From an uncultured Erysipelotrichaceae bacterium (GTDB lineage: Bacteria > Bacillota_I > Bacilli_A > Erysipelotrichales > Coprobacillaceae): a stretch of DNA of 64,000 bases. This document shows positions 32,660 to 41,401 of the stretch, one piece after another. Each line of letters begins with the position of its first letter. Positions within the stretch are counted from its first letter, which is position 1. The position numbers were made by a program, and so were the translations under genes. The notes beneath the pieces were generated by a model. That model was not told where the DNA came from and did not search any database. It was given only the letters and a program-made list of their open reading frames with translations. Location: the NCBI GenBank assembly GCA_910588075.1, contig CAJUOS010000004.1, forward strand, positions 25,958 through 89,957. Reading direction: 5' to 3'.

Positions 32660-32839
32660 ATTAAATAATAAATAACATATAGACTTATCCTGTAAAGGCG
32701 TGTTACTATACAAATCTTTTAATTTCTAAAAGCGAAAAATCATAAATCTTTCATCTCCCCTGATATGATGACCGCCCTGTAAACAATGTCAATAATTAAG
32801 TGCTTATATGGGAGTTTTTTATATTGAGAAGAAAAAATA

Positions 32840-33076
32840 AATACAGCAGGTAGAATTGCGAGGAATTGGGTTAAACGATATAAGGCATTTGGTGGTGATG
32901 TATTTGATAACGTGTTTAAAGGTAATCCTAACACACATCTTTTATTTCATTCAGATGGAGTATTTCAATATACAAGTCCTGCATTCATTAATATGTTTAG
33001 GGAACAAAGAATGCCACAAAGTATGTCAAGAGTTCGCTGCTACATAGACAATGCTCCTATTGAAGCAAATAACTAA
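32840..33076 (+). pseudogene. IS3-family transposase relic
   Basis: The open frame ending at 33076 reads RNWVKRYKAFGG, like an OrfA helix-turn-helix end. It then jumps to NPNTHLLFHSDGVFQYTS and RMPQSMSRVRCYIDNAPIE, the DDE integrase core of IS3/IS150 OrfB around its second Asp. The large middle part (first Asp) and the end with the catalytic Glu are missing, so an internal deletion has fused two pieces. Copies of this family are normally about 1.2-1.5 kb. Confidence 0.75.
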
Positions 33077-33113
33077 TGTATAAAGAAAATTTTATATAAT
33101 AGCAATGCTTTGA

Positions 33114-33249
33114 ACGTGCAAAAAACTGGATCTTATATTCACAGAACAGATATGAAAGCTATGATTTAGATATAGAATATACAGATTCAATAAAAATGGA
33201 AAAATCAGATTTATCATTTGATGATGATATAGATGAATTTTATAAATAA
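33114..33249 (+). pseudogene. unassigned gene tail next to the IS3 relic
   Basis: A frame reading RAKNWILYSQNRYESYDLD and ending SFDDDIDEFYK with a stop at about 33247. It has no start codon and no recognised family. The acidic C-terminus looks like a real protein end, so it may be what an insertion or deletion left behind. Beyond it (33250-33414) there is only a weak hairpin and a 58-codon frame I could not support. Confidence 0.35.
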
Positions 33250-33414
33250 AGAAAAAATAAAAGGAGGAGAATGCAACCAGACACCACTTTTCCTCATAGA
33301 ATTTTAAAAAGGATTCGAAATTTTTATATCAAATCCTCAATGGTTTTAAAGATATTTTTGCCTTATCTCCTAATTAGGTTAAAATATTATAATTGTTCTT
33401 TTTATACATTTTAT

Positions 33415-33771
33415 TTATTGAATACTACGACAGTCTTTTGTTAGAAGATAACTAAGATAATAACCAAGTAAAAATAGGATAAGGCTTAATATATTCATAG
33501 ATGGTTGTATATATTGCTTAAAAATTCCTAAGAAATCTATTGATGGCAGCATAAACATAACTATTAAAATTAATAATATGACAAATATCATTATATCAAT
33601 AAAATCAATTGCTTTATCTCTTAACTGAAATCCAAATATAAATCCAATTGGTAACATAAGGAATATTGAAAAAGGATTTAAGCTATTCATTTTTAACAAA
33701 TAATAAATAAATAAAATAATTATAATTAAAATGAATTTAATAATTTTTTTAACTTGATAATTTTGTTTCAA
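33415..33771 (-). CDS. small polytopic membrane protein
   Basis: A 118-residue protein with four hydrophobic helices and a short charged N-terminus (KQNYQVKK). No family recognised. I prefer a TTG start at 33771, eight bases after AGGAGG; an ATG at 33795 is in frame but has no site before it. The start overlaps the end of the upstream secreted-protein gene by 23 bases, so the two are probably made together. Confidence 0.6.
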   Translation of the reverse strand: MKQNYQVKKIIKFILIIIILFIYYLLKMNSLNPFSIFLMLPIGFIFGFQLRDKAIDFIDIMIFVILLILIVMFMLPSIDFLGIFKQYIQPSMNILSLILFLLGYYLSYLLTKDCRSIQ

Positions 33772-34399
33772 GAGTATAACCTCCTCCCATTCCATTTATA
33801 ATTGCTTTTGCAGTTGAAAAAACATAAACACCAGAGGACTCTGTTTTAGGTAAATCAGAAACAAAATCCCAACCTGTACTGTAATTAAAGGAATTAGATG
33901 TTGGTTTTTCATTTAAAGTACATTTTCTATCATTAATCCAATTTCCTTGTTTAGCTAAAACTTCTCTATTTTCAAAACGTGCAGAATAACTAGTTGATGT
34001 ACATTTCCAATTCCCTTGAACAGATGTTACTTTGATTTTAGGCTGTGCTGTAGTTCCACCCTTTTGATAATCATATCTAAGATAGGCAACAAAAGCTCCA
34101 TTATTTTTTGAAGCATCATCATAAGCAAGTGGATTAATACCACCAAGTTCGAGAATATCAAATTTAATTTGAACTTCTTTCGTGAAATCATTTGAAATAT
34201 TAAATGATAATAAGGATGCTTTTGTAGATATAGTCTCTGTATTTATTTCTATTATTTTAATAGCTACTTCTTCTTGTGTATCATTATTTATTACTCTCAT
34301 ATAGTCTTCATAATTAATTTCATTAGCTGAAACATTATGTACAACAGTTAAAAGTAAAAAAGAGATTGAAATTAATAACATAATTATTTTTCTTTTCAT
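33749..34399 (-). CDS. secreted protein of unknown function
   Basis: A 216-residue protein with a clear signal peptide (MKRKIIMLLISISFLLLTVV, cleavage likely after VSA at about residue 25). The mature part has the look of a beta-rich extracellular domain. It contains two Cys residues (WKCTSTSY and DRKCTLNEK) that could form a disulfide. It ends IINGMGGGYTLETKLSS. I know no family. It is coupled to a small membrane protein, suggesting a joint surface function. Confidence 0.65.
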   Translation of the reverse strand: MKRKIIMLLISISFLLLTVVHNVSANEINYEDYMRVINNDTQEEVAIKIIEINTETISTKASLLSFNISNDFTKEVQIKFDILELGGINPLAYDDASKNNGAFVAYLRYDYQKGGTTAQPKIKVTSVQGNWKCTSTSYSARFENREVLAKQGNWINDRKCTLNEKPTSNSFNYSTGWDFVSDLPKTESSGVYVFSTAKAIINGMGGGYTLETKLSS

Positions 34400-34843
34400 A
34401 TTAAAATCATACCTTTCTTTGTAATTGTTTTTGAAACTATCATATCAATATAATAAATTTTTTATAGATGAGATTATTTTAAGATATAAATTTATTTCTT
34501 AATTATATTATATACTAAAGTAGAAAAGATAATAAGGCTTATAATAATTTAGAAATTATAGTATAATATATATATCGTATTTGATAAAGATGAGTGTAAT
34601 TGTAAGATAAAAAAAGAAAATATAAATGTAAGAGAATATATAGTATGTTATTTCTATATTCAATTCATGAAAGAACATAAAATCTATTGTTCTCATATAA
34701 TTTGTACTTGTTGAGGATTTGTTAAGAAAAGTACATAAATAATTTTAATTTGTTTATAAACTTAATGTTATTTTATGAAAGATGATATCTAAATTTATGT
34801 GATGTACTGATAATAAATATTATTCACATATCTTTAAAATTAA
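34400..34843. other. non-coding stretch, nothing recognised
   Basis: About 440 bases of very AT-rich DNA between the secreted-protein gene start and the aspartate kinase terminator. I see no gene and no structured RNA. Confidence 0.5.
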
Positions 34844-34865
34844 AGCGAGGTAAATTTACCTCGCT
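34844..34865 (-). terminator. terminator after aspartate kinase gene
   Basis: AGCGAGGTAAA and TTTACCTCGCT form a perfect 22-base palindrome with G/C-rich ends, about 50 bases past the stop codon. Confidence 0.75.
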
Positions 34866-34913
34866 ACTTATTTAAAGATTTTCAATATATACAGCTATTA
34901 TTTAAAGCACCTA

Positions 34914-36227
34914 TTAATCAATAAATTCATTATAAATAGCTTTAACAGCTTGATTGAAATAACAATTACGTACACCAATAATAATATTTAACTCACTTGA
35001 TCCTTGATCTATCATTTTTATATTAATATTTTTTTGTGCCAGTGCATTAAATATTCTAGCTGCTGTTCCACGACTAGCTTTCATACCACGACCAACAACA
35101 GCAATAAGCGCTAAATCTGATTCTAAAACAATAGAATCTGGTTGTACTGCACGATGAATACCTGCAAGAATATCTTGTTCTTTATCAATAAACTCATCTG
35201 TATTGACAATAACTGTCATAGTATCAATACCTGAAGGTATATGTTCAAATGATAATTGATGATCTTCAAAGACTTGTAAAACTCTACGTCCAAAACCAAT
35301 TTCAGAGTTCATCATATCCTTTTCAATCATAACAGTTGCAAAACCTTTTTTCCCTGCAATTCCTGTAATAACATGAGCTGGTTTATGACATGTACTTTCA
35401 ACAATAAGTGTTCCTGGATCTGTTGGACTATTAGTATTCTTAATATTAATAGGAATACCTTCTTTACGTACTGGGAAAACTGAATTTTCATGTAAAACAG
35501 AAGCCCCCATATAAGATAATTCTCGTAATTCTTTATATGTAATTGTTTGAATAACTGCTGGATTTTTAATAATTCTTGGATCTGCAATCAAAAAACCTGA
35601 AACATCAGTCCAATTTTCATATAAATCAACTTTACCATTTTTAGCAACAATTGAACCTGTAACATCAGAACCACCTCTTGAAAATGCTTTAATTGTTTGT
35701 GTTCCATCATTTAATGATCCATAAAATCCAGGTATAACTGCATATTCTACATTTGCTAGTTTTTCTGATAAAATAGGGTCAGTCATTTCAATATCATAAT
35801 TACCATGTTCATCAATAAAAATAACATCTTTTGCATCAATAAACTCAAATCCTAAATAATGAGCCAACAACATTCCATTTAAGTATTCTCCACGACTTGC
35901 TGCATAATCTTCACCTAATTTTTTTTCAAAATTATCTTGAATTATTTGAAATTCATTATCTAAAGATATATCTAATTTTAACCCATCAATAATATCTTGA
36001 TATCTTGCTTTTATTTCTTCAAATGTAGCATGAAATTCACTTTTATTGGTAGCATTATATGCTTTATATAATAAATCAGTAACTTTTGTATCTTCTTTAA
36101 ATCTTTTACCTGGTGCACTTGGTACTACAAATCTTCTTTCTTTATCAGATTGAATAATATCATAAACTTTTTGAAATTGTGTTGCATCAGCTAAAGACGA
36201 TCCCCCAAATTTAACAACTTTACTCAT
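34914..36227 (-). CDS. aspartate kinase
   Basis: A 437-residue enzyme for the first step from aspartate to lysine, threonine and methionine. N-terminal kinase motif SKVVKFGGSSLADATQF is intact. AFSRGGSDVTGSIVAKNG and YENWTDVSGFLIADPRI are also intact. Two C-terminal ACT domains (about 295-437; VGRGMKASRGTAARIF, IKMIDQGSSELNIIIGV) point to amino-acid feedback control. No lysine riboswitch is visible upstream. It stands alone with its own terminator. Confidence 0.95.
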   Translation of the reverse strand: MSKVVKFGGSSLADATQFQKVYDIIQSDKERRFVVPSAPGKRFKEDTKVTDLLYKAYNATNKSEFHATFEEIKARYQDIIDGLKLDISLDNEFQIIQDNFEKKLGEDYAASRGEYLNGMLLAHYLGFEFIDAKDVIFIDEHGNYDIEMTDPILSEKLANVEYAVIPGFYGSLNDGTQTIKAFSRGGSDVTGSIVAKNGKVDLYENWTDVSGFLIADPRIIKNPAVIQTITYKELRELSYMGASVLHENSVFPVRKEGIPINIKNTNSPTDPGTLIVESTCHKPAHVITGIAGKKGFATVMIEKDMMNSEIGFGRRVLQVFEDHQLSFEHIPSGIDTMTVIVNTDEFIDKEQDILAGIHRAVQPDSIVLESDLALIAVVGRGMKASRGTAARIFNALAQKNINIKMIDQGSSELNIIIGVRNCYFNQAVKAIYNEFID

Positions 36228-36283
36228 TCTTTTCCCCCACTTTCATTATGTAATAATAAGAATACATTATTCTTTTGATTTTA

Positions 36284-36586
36284 TCAACTTTTTTTAATGG
36301 ATTTCATAATATTTATACAATCTTGTAAGACAATAAAACATAATATAGGAAAAACAATAAATGATAGAGGATGAAATGAAAATGCTCCTTTAAAGTCAAA
36401 ATGAAGGAGATGAATACAAGCTCTTGTCATACCACACAAAAAACATTCAATACCAAATAATCCTTTTATTATGCAAAGAGATTGGTGATCCATAAAATAA
36501 ACTGGTTGTATAATGATAAAAAGATATAAACTAATATAGAAAAACATTCTCAAAAAAGAGAATGTTCGATACTGATATAATTTCAT
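36284..36586 (-). CDS. DUF2752 membrane protein
   Basis: A 100-residue protein with two or three hydrophobic helices and the family's GIECFLCGMTRACIHLLHFDF motif. Its function is unknown. It overlaps the TM2-domain gene (stop and start share TGATG); genomes often pair DUF2752 with TM2 or zinc-ribbon proteins. Confidence 0.85.
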   Translation of the reverse strand: MKLYQYRTFSFLRMFFYISLYLFIIIQPVYFMDHQSLCIIKGLFGIECFLCGMTRACIHLLHFDFKGAFSFHPLSFIVFPILCFIVLQDCINIMKSIKKS

Positions 36587-37002
36587 CACTCTATAAAATT
36601 TCCATCTACATCTCTATCTATACTACCAACTAAAATAAGAATACCTTCAATAAATCCCCAAAAACTTGCTACCATTGTTGTTAAACCACAACTAAAAATA
36701 CCACCAAAAAATAATGATAGTTGAATAACACCTTTTGAACTATATCCCAAATAAAAATTATGAATACCTAAACCACCTAAAAAGATTCCTAATAATCCAG
36801 CTGTTATTTTATATTTAGGCGAAACAATTTTGACAACTTCTGGTGGTATTTGAAAACCACATGTTGGACAAATATTAGTACCTGGTTCTATTTCTGCCCC
36901 ACAATTTTGACAATGTTTTTGAAGACTTTTCATTTTTGTTCCACAATCAGAACAATACATAGCATTACTTTCTAACTTTTTTCCACAATTTTGACAATAC
37001 AT
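36586..37002 (-). CDS. zinc-ribbon and TM2-domain protein
   Basis: A 138-residue protein. Residues 1-52 carry three Cys-pair ribbons (CQNCGKKLES, CSDCGTKMKS, CQNCGAEIEPGTNICPTCGF). Residues 65-125 are a TM2 domain with two helices and GIFLGGLGIHNFYLGY. The role is unknown; TM2 proteins are thought to sense or organise the membrane. It is followed directly by the DUF2752 gene. Confidence 0.9.
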   Translation of the reverse strand: MYCQNCGKKLESNAMYCSDCGTKMKSLQKHCQNCGAEIEPGTNICPTCGFQIPPEVVKIVSPKYKITAGLLGIFLGGLGIHNFYLGYSSKGVIQLSLFFGGIFSCGLTTMVASFWGFIEGILILVGSIDRDVDGNFIE

Positions 37003-37004
37003 AT

Positions 37005-37541
37005 TTACTTCTCACTTTCTTTTTGACAATGACATTGATAAACTCTATGAAACAAATCACTTTTTATATTTAAAAATTGTTCATGACTTAATAAATGAGG
37101 ATAGCTCATCATATATAATTCTTCTCCATCAATATTTTTTCTAAATGATGGTTGTTTATAATGAAATGAATTCAAACACCATTGATGCCTTTGATAAAAC
37201 TGTATGCGTCTATTTGTTAATTCATTCTTATTTTCTTCAACTTCTAAAACCATAAAATGATTTGGATAAATATCTTTTAATGTTTCTAAAAAAATACCTC
37301 CAATTCCTTGTCCACGTATTTTTTTATTAACTGCAAAATTTTCTAAAAATATATAATCATTAAATTCCCAAACAATAAGTGCTGCTATAATTTGTAAATC
37401 CTTTTCTTCTATATAAATTTTAAATTCATGATTATAAAATAATTGTAAAAATGAATCAAATAAACGTAATTCACTAGGAATAAAGGACTCTTCAAATAAT
37501 TGATATATTTGTTTTAATTGAGATTGTTCTGCTAATTTCAT
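37005..37541 (-). CDS. GNAT-family N-acetyltransferase
   Basis: A 178-residue acetyltransferase. The acetyl-CoA loop is KKIRGQGIGGIFLETL (R/Q-x-x-G-x-G/A), followed by FMVLEVEENKNELTNRRIQFYQRHQW. The substrate is unknown. ATG 37541 with AGGTGAT before it is the preferred start; longer in-frame starts run into the upstream terminator. It is 2 bases from the zinc-ribbon gene. Confidence 0.88.
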   Translation of the reverse strand: MKLAEQSQLKQIYQLFEESFIPSELRLFDSFLQLFYNHEFKIYIEEKDLQIIAALIVWEFNDYIFLENFAVNKKIRGQGIGGIFLETLKDIYPNHFMVLEVEENKNELTNRRIQFYQRHQWCLNSFHYKQPSFRKNIDGEELYMMSYPHLLSHEQFLNIKSDLFHRVYQCHCQKESEK

Positions 37542-37577
37542 CTTTATCACCTTGTATATTATTTTAACATAATTAAA

Positions 37578-37602
37578 AGAACATACAAGAGTATGTTCTA
37601 AA
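37578..37602 (-). terminator. terminator after superoxide reductase-like gene
   Basis: AGAACATAC and GTATGTTCT form a 9-bp perfect stem that covers the stop region and is followed on the minus strand by T-rich sequence. Confidence 0.7.
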
Positions 37603-37957
37603 ATTCTTCTTTCCATAAACCATGTAAATTACAATAACCATATACCTCTAATGGAATATCTCCTTCAGAAATTTCAAATGTAACAATTGGTGTATCTAAA
37701 TGTGTCAATAACTTATATTGTCCACCCTGTTTTGTCTTTAAGAAAATCATTGAAATATGATGTTCAGGTGTCATTGGATGCATCACATCACCAATTTTTA
37801 CTTTCACTTGATTTTTTTCTTGTGTGATAACTGGTGTATGCTTTTCACCAGCTCCTTCATGTTTTTCTACATAAACTTGTGTAAAATCATCATGATTAAA
37901 TTCATCTTGATCTAATTGTATAAAGAAATGCTTATCGTTATTTTTATATAATTGCAT
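37598..37957 (-). CDS. desulfoferrodoxin/superoxide reductase-like protein
   Basis: A 119-residue protein of the neelaredoxin-type superoxide reductase family, which reduces superoxide to peroxide at a His4-Cys iron centre. Likely ligands: His in GEKHTPVI, His in DVMHPMTPEHHI, and Cys plus His in YGYCNLHGLWK. The N-terminal desulforedoxin domain with four Cys is absent, so it is the one-iron type. It makes sense in an anaerobe exposed to traces of oxygen. Confidence 0.9.
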   Translation of the reverse strand: MQLYKNNDKHFFIQLDQDEFNHDDFTQVYVEKHEGAGEKHTPVITQEKNQVKVKIGDVMHPMTPEHHISMIFLKTKQGGQYKLLTHLDTPIVTFEISEGDIPLEVYGYCNLHGLWKEEF

Positions 37958-38019
37958 ATTATCACTCCCATTATATTATGGAGTCCTTTGTTTATTTTAT
38001 ACTTCAAAATAATTAATTT

Positions 38020-38271
38020 TTATTTTTTTATAATATGTGCAGTAATAATAGTATAACTATATGAATTAATTGTGATTTTTATATTATCTACTTCACAATA
38101 CCAATTTTTACCTTGCTTATATATATAACAATTTTTATCACATACTTTCTCTTTACAATATTCAACCACATCATTCGTATCTAAGTTTAAATTCTTTTTA
38201 ATTCGATTAACACCCATTTCAGTTGTATGAATTTTATCTAAATGAGATAATAATATTTCTTTTTTCTCCAT
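38020..38271 (-). CDS. DUF3781 protein
   Basis: An 83-residue protein (from ATG 38271) of the small DUF3781 family, with TTEMGVNRIKKNLNL, KEKVCDKNCYIYKQGKNWYC and ITINSYSYTIITAH. Function unknown. An in-frame ATG eight codons earlier overlaps the likely AGGAGAG site. It follows the DUF1905 gene at close range. Confidence 0.85.
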   Translation of the reverse strand: MEKKEILLSHLDKIHTTEMGVNRIKKNLNLDTNDVVEYCKEKVCDKNCYIYKQGKNWYCEVDNIKITINSYSYTIITAHIIKK

Positions 38272-38297
38272 ATATTCAGTCTCTCTCCTATTCAAAA

Positions 38298-38591
38298 TTA
38301 TATATCTTTTCTTTCATAAACTGTTATTTCAACCTCATCACCTTCAGATTTATTTAACTGTTGACGAATTGATTTTAACATTCCAATAATATAACAAATA
38401 CTTCCATCAGAATTTTTTATCCCCATGTTGACAATGCTTCCATCATATGGAATACCATCAAATGTTACATGAACTTTCACTCTACCCTTTCCAAATTCTT
38501 TACGAATATCATATGGAAATTCTATATATGCTCCACCTTTATTAGGAACAATATGAATTTTTGCTTTAAATTTATATAGACGATTTGTCAT
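38298..38591 (-). CDS. DUF1905 protein
   Basis: A 97-residue beta-rich protein of the DUF1905 family, showing GGAYIEFPYDIRKEFGKGRVKV and YIIGMLKSIRQQLNKSEGDEV. The function is unknown. It belongs to a run of four small minus-strand genes together with a hydrolase. Confidence 0.88.
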   Translation of the reverse strand: MTNRLYKFKAKIHIVPNKGGAYIEFPYDIRKEFGKGRVKVHVTFDGIPYDGSIVNMGIKNSDGSICYIIGMLKSIRQQLNKSEGDEVEITVYERKDI

Positions 38592-38630
38592 TTTATTTTC
38601 CTTTCAAATCTCATTTTAATAATAAAATCT

Positions 38631-38963
38631 TTATTTTTTATATTTTTCAAATGCTTTTTTCTCATCTAAATGAACATCTTTAAAAAATACAATAAGCCAT
38701 ACAATAATTGCTATTATAGCTATATTTTGAGAAATATAATAAGATAAAACAGCTCCTATTGCTAAGATAATAACCCAAATAAAAAAACTATTTCTTAAAT
38801 CTCTACTCATTTTTCTTTGATCATAAAATTGTCTTTCTTCTTTTGAAATAGCATTAAATCCACTTATAAAAATCGTTGCCTTTTCCTTAAAAATTGCAAA
38901 AACAATTCCAAATAACAAAAAAATCATACTTAATAAACTACAAGCAATCCATCCTATATTCAT
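38631..38963 (-). CDS. DUF3784 membrane protein
   Basis: A 110-residue protein with an N-terminal membrane helix, a charged loop (ISGFNAISKEERQFYDQRKMSRDLR), and two further helices. The loop matches the DUF3784 family. Function unknown. It overlaps the preceding hydrolase gene by four bases (ATGA), so the two are coupled. Confidence 0.82.
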   Translation of the reverse strand: MNIGWIACSLLSMIFLLFGIVFAIFKEKATIFISGFNAISKEERQFYDQRKMSRDLRNSFFIWVIILAIGAVLSYYISQNIAIIAIIVWLIVFFKDVHLDEKKAFEKYKK

Positions 38964-39616
38964 TTTGTTACCTCCTTATCTGTTTTTTCAATAATATCTT
39001 TTCTCCAAAAATCATATATGATATGAGATAATTCTTGAGGATTATCAACATTAACTTCATGCGAAGAATGACTAACAAATCTTAAATAACTTCCTTTAAT
39101 ATTTTGATTTAATAATTTTGAACTGTTTAAATTGGCTCTATCTTTGCTACCACATAAAATCATTGTTTGACATTTTACATTATTTAAATTTTCGGATATT
39201 TTTATATGGCTCATTGAATTCACCAAACAACAAAATTCATTTTTCATTATTCCCATTTTTTCAAAGTTTTTTTTAGGCATAAATCGAAAAACAATATTTT
39301 GTATCTTCATTAACGTTTTTGGAATTTTATAAGGTATTCCAATGATAATAATAGAATTGACTTTTTCAGGATATTCTTTTGCATATTCAAGTGCCAATAT
39401 CCCACCTAATGAAAGCCCACATAAATTCAATTTCCCTTCTTGCTTATGACAATATTCACAAAAAGCATTATATAAGTTTTGATAAGTCATTTCAGCATCA
39501 TTCATTTTATACAAATGAATACATTCAACATCTATATTATTTTTATTCAAGTCACTTTTTACATCATGCCAACTTTCATTATTTTGACCTAATCCGTGTA
39601 TTAAAATATTTTTCAT
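38960..39616 (-). CDS. alpha/beta hydrolase
   Basis: A 218-residue hydrolase with a nucleophile elbow LCGLSLGGILALEYAKE (GxSxG), oxyanion motif HGLGQNNESW, and a late His in VSHSSHEVNVDNPQELS; the acid is probably the Asp in CGSKDRAN. Probably an esterase or acyl hydrolase; substrate unknown. It is first in an operon with DUF3784 and perhaps DUF1905/DUF3781. Confidence 0.9.
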   Translation of the reverse strand: MKNILIHGLGQNNESWHDVKSDLNKNNIDVECIHLYKMNDAEMTYQNLYNAFCEYCHKQEGKLNLCGLSLGGILALEYAKEYPEKVNSIIIIGIPYKIPKTLMKIQNIVFRFMPKKNFEKMGIMKNEFCCLVNSMSHIKISENLNNVKCQTMILCGSKDRANLNSSKLLNQNIKGSYLRFVSHSSHEVNVDNPQELSHIIYDFWRKDIIEKTDKEVTK

Positions 39617-39796
39617 TATATTTTCCCCACTTTCCTTTTTCTTTATTAAATAATTTTTTATTCTTTCTACATATTCATAAACATAACTTATATTTTTTCT
39701 ACTATTATGAATTTAACTTGAGATTTTAATAAGTTTTGTTTAATCTTATCATTTGCATTTATTTTCACAATAACAAAACCAATTATCCTTTATTTT

Positions 39797-40285
39797 TTAT
39801 AGAGTTTGAAAATAATGATCAATTTCTTCTCTTGATTTAAAAATAATGATGTTTTTATCAGCTTGATATTTTTCTAATAATTCATATATTTGAGGTAATT
39901 GATTTTTGGGAAAATCAATAATCCATTGTTTAAACTCTTCATCTAATTCATTTTCTATCCATGGTAAATCTTCTCTTTGTTTACCAATACGAGATTTTGC
40001 TCCTTTAAGGCAATCACTTAATGGAAGGTCCAACAAGAATATTGTATCACACTTTTTCAAACGTATCTCTAATGTACGTTGATAATTTCCATCAATAATC
40101 CATTGACTCCTTTTCATCACTTTTTTTAGTTTCATATCAAAATCTTCTCTTGAAATATTAGTTTGATCTGGTTTATGCCATATCATATCCAAATAATATA
40201 ATGGCAGATTTGTTCTGTCTCTTAATTTTCTAGCAAAAGTGCTTTTTCCTGAACCTGGACTTCCAATAACAACAACTTTATCCAT
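39797..40285 (-). CDS. adenylate-kinase-like P-loop protein (FlaR/topology-modulator type)
   Basis: A 162-residue P-loop kinase-like protein. Walker A GSPGSGKSTFARKL lies at the N-terminus, followed by LPLYYLDMIWHKPDQT, QWIIDGNYQRTLEIR and KSRIGKQREDLPW. The family is often called DNA topology modulation protein FlaR, but the function is really unknown; a small nucleotide or metabolite kinase is likely. ATG 40285 has GGGGAGG upstream. Confidence 0.85.
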   Translation of the reverse strand: MDKVVVIGSPGSGKSTFARKLRDRTNLPLYYLDMIWHKPDQTNISREDFDMKLKKVMKRSQWIIDGNYQRTLEIRLKKCDTIFLLDLPLSDCLKGAKSRIGKQREDLPWIENELDEEFKQWIIDFPKNQLPQIYELLEKYQADKNIIIFKSREEIDHYFQTL

Positions 40286-40410
40286 AAATATCCTCCCCAT
40301 TTTATAACCTTCAAAATGAACAAATATTAAAACTATTGATTTATATTAATGTAAGATTTTATCATATCTTTTTTTAGAAGACAAATGAGTTATAACAAGC
40401 TTTTATGAAA

Positions 40411-40436
40411 AAAACTAAGAGTTAAATCTTAGTTTT
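40411..40436 (-). terminator. terminator after acidic small protein gene
   Basis: AAAACTAAGA and TCTTAGTTTT form a 10-bp stem covering the stop codon. Confidence 0.75.
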
Positions 40437-40722
40437 CATATCTCATATCATCTTCTAGACGTTCTTCAAGTTCTAATAAACCTTCTACTGTTAATTCATT
40501 AAGATTTGTATAATCTAAATCATCATCTCTTCCTACAAGAATTTTAATATTTTCAACAATTGGCTGTTTCATATTTAACTCTATGAGCATGTCCTTTAAA
40601 TCCTCTAAAGATAAATGATCAAATTCATCAAGTTCTGATTCAAAAACTTCATAATAAACAGATTTAATTTCTTCTATTAATGCTGTTCTTTCCCTTGTAT
40701 CTTGATTAGTATCACAAGTCAT
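40429..40722 (-). CDS. small acidic protein, function unknown
   Basis: A 97-residue, strongly acidic protein (ELDEFDHLSLEDLKDMLIEL, ELEERLEDDMRYEN). It looks helical with leucine-rich repeats of D/E. I recognise no family. The ATG at 40722 has AAGGAGG 11 bases upstream. It is divergent from the DnaQ-like exonuclease. Confidence 0.7.
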   Translation of the reverse strand: MTCDTNQDTRERTALIEEIKSVYYEVFESELDEFDHLSLEDLKDMLIELNMKQPIVENIKILVGRDDDLDYTNLNELTVEGLLELEERLEDDMRYEN

Positions 40723-40846
40723 ATCCTTTTCCTCCTTCAATTTTCCCCTATCAAATATATTATATTATAAATAAAAGCAATTATCTAGATAAGAATTGAT
40801 TTCATTAGCTTTCATCTATGTTATAATAAATAAGAGGTGATGAGTA

Positions 40847-41386
40847 ATGTATAGTAGAGGTTTTTATGTAAAGAAGAAAGTTGATAATTACTGTGTACTT
40901 GATATTGAAACTACAGGACTTTCTTGGCAAGATGATGCTATTATAGAAATAGGGATTTTAAAAATTAGAAATAATAAAATTGTTGAACGTTATTCACAGC
41001 TCATTCAACCACATGTAAGAATCAGTGCTTTTATAACTCAATTAACAGGTATTACAAATGAAATGGTTAGAAATATGCCTAGTATTGATGAAATCAAAGA
41101 AGATGTACTTCACTTTATTGGAAATGATATTATTATTGGTCATAATACATCTTTTGATTTGAATTTTATAGCAAATCACTTTGAAATAGATTTAAAAAAT
41201 CAATATATGGATACTGTACAGTTCTCAAGACTTGTCTATCCTCAATTAAAACATCATCGTTTAAGTGATATGGTTGAATATTTACATTTATCTAACAACG
41301 AACATAGAGCTTTAGCAGATTGTATTTCAACATATGAACTCTATGAAAATTGTAAAAATGAATTAATTAAAAAAAGATACTTCTAA
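40847..41386 (+). CDS. DnaQ/PolC-type 3'-5' exonuclease
   Basis: A 179-residue DEDDh exonuclease. Motifs: CVLDIETTGL (DE), GHNTSFDLNFI (D), and LSNNEHRALADC (H, D). It resembles the epsilon subunit and the exonuclease domain of PolC but is stand-alone; it could proofread, or degrade DNA or RNA ends. ATG 40847 follows AGAGGTG. It converges with the large GTPase gene over a shared hairpin. Confidence 0.92.
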   Translation: MYSRGFYVKKKVDNYCVLDIETTGLSWQDDAIIEIGILKIRNNKIVERYSQLIQPHVRISAFITQLTGITNEMVRNMPSIDEIKEDVLHFIGNDIIIGHNTSFDLNFIANHFEIDLKNQYMDTVQFSRLVYPQLKHHRLSDMVEYLHLSNNEHRALADCISTYELYENCKNELIKKRYF

Positions 41387-41401
41387 AAAAATGAAGTATC
41401 T
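41375..41401. terminator. bidirectional terminator between exonuclease and GTPase-NYN gene
   Basis: AGATACTTC and GAAGTATCT form a 9-bp stem covering both stop codons, with A/T runs on each side. Confidence 0.75.

Noticed and set aside
33271..33444. A 58-codon plus-strand frame with AAGGAGG before it
   Set aside because: It runs into the end of the convergent membrane gene and has no recognisable protein features, so I left it out.
39379..39729. Plus-strand frame opposite the alpha/beta hydrolase
   Set aside because: It is antisense to a well-supported gene and lacks a start signal.
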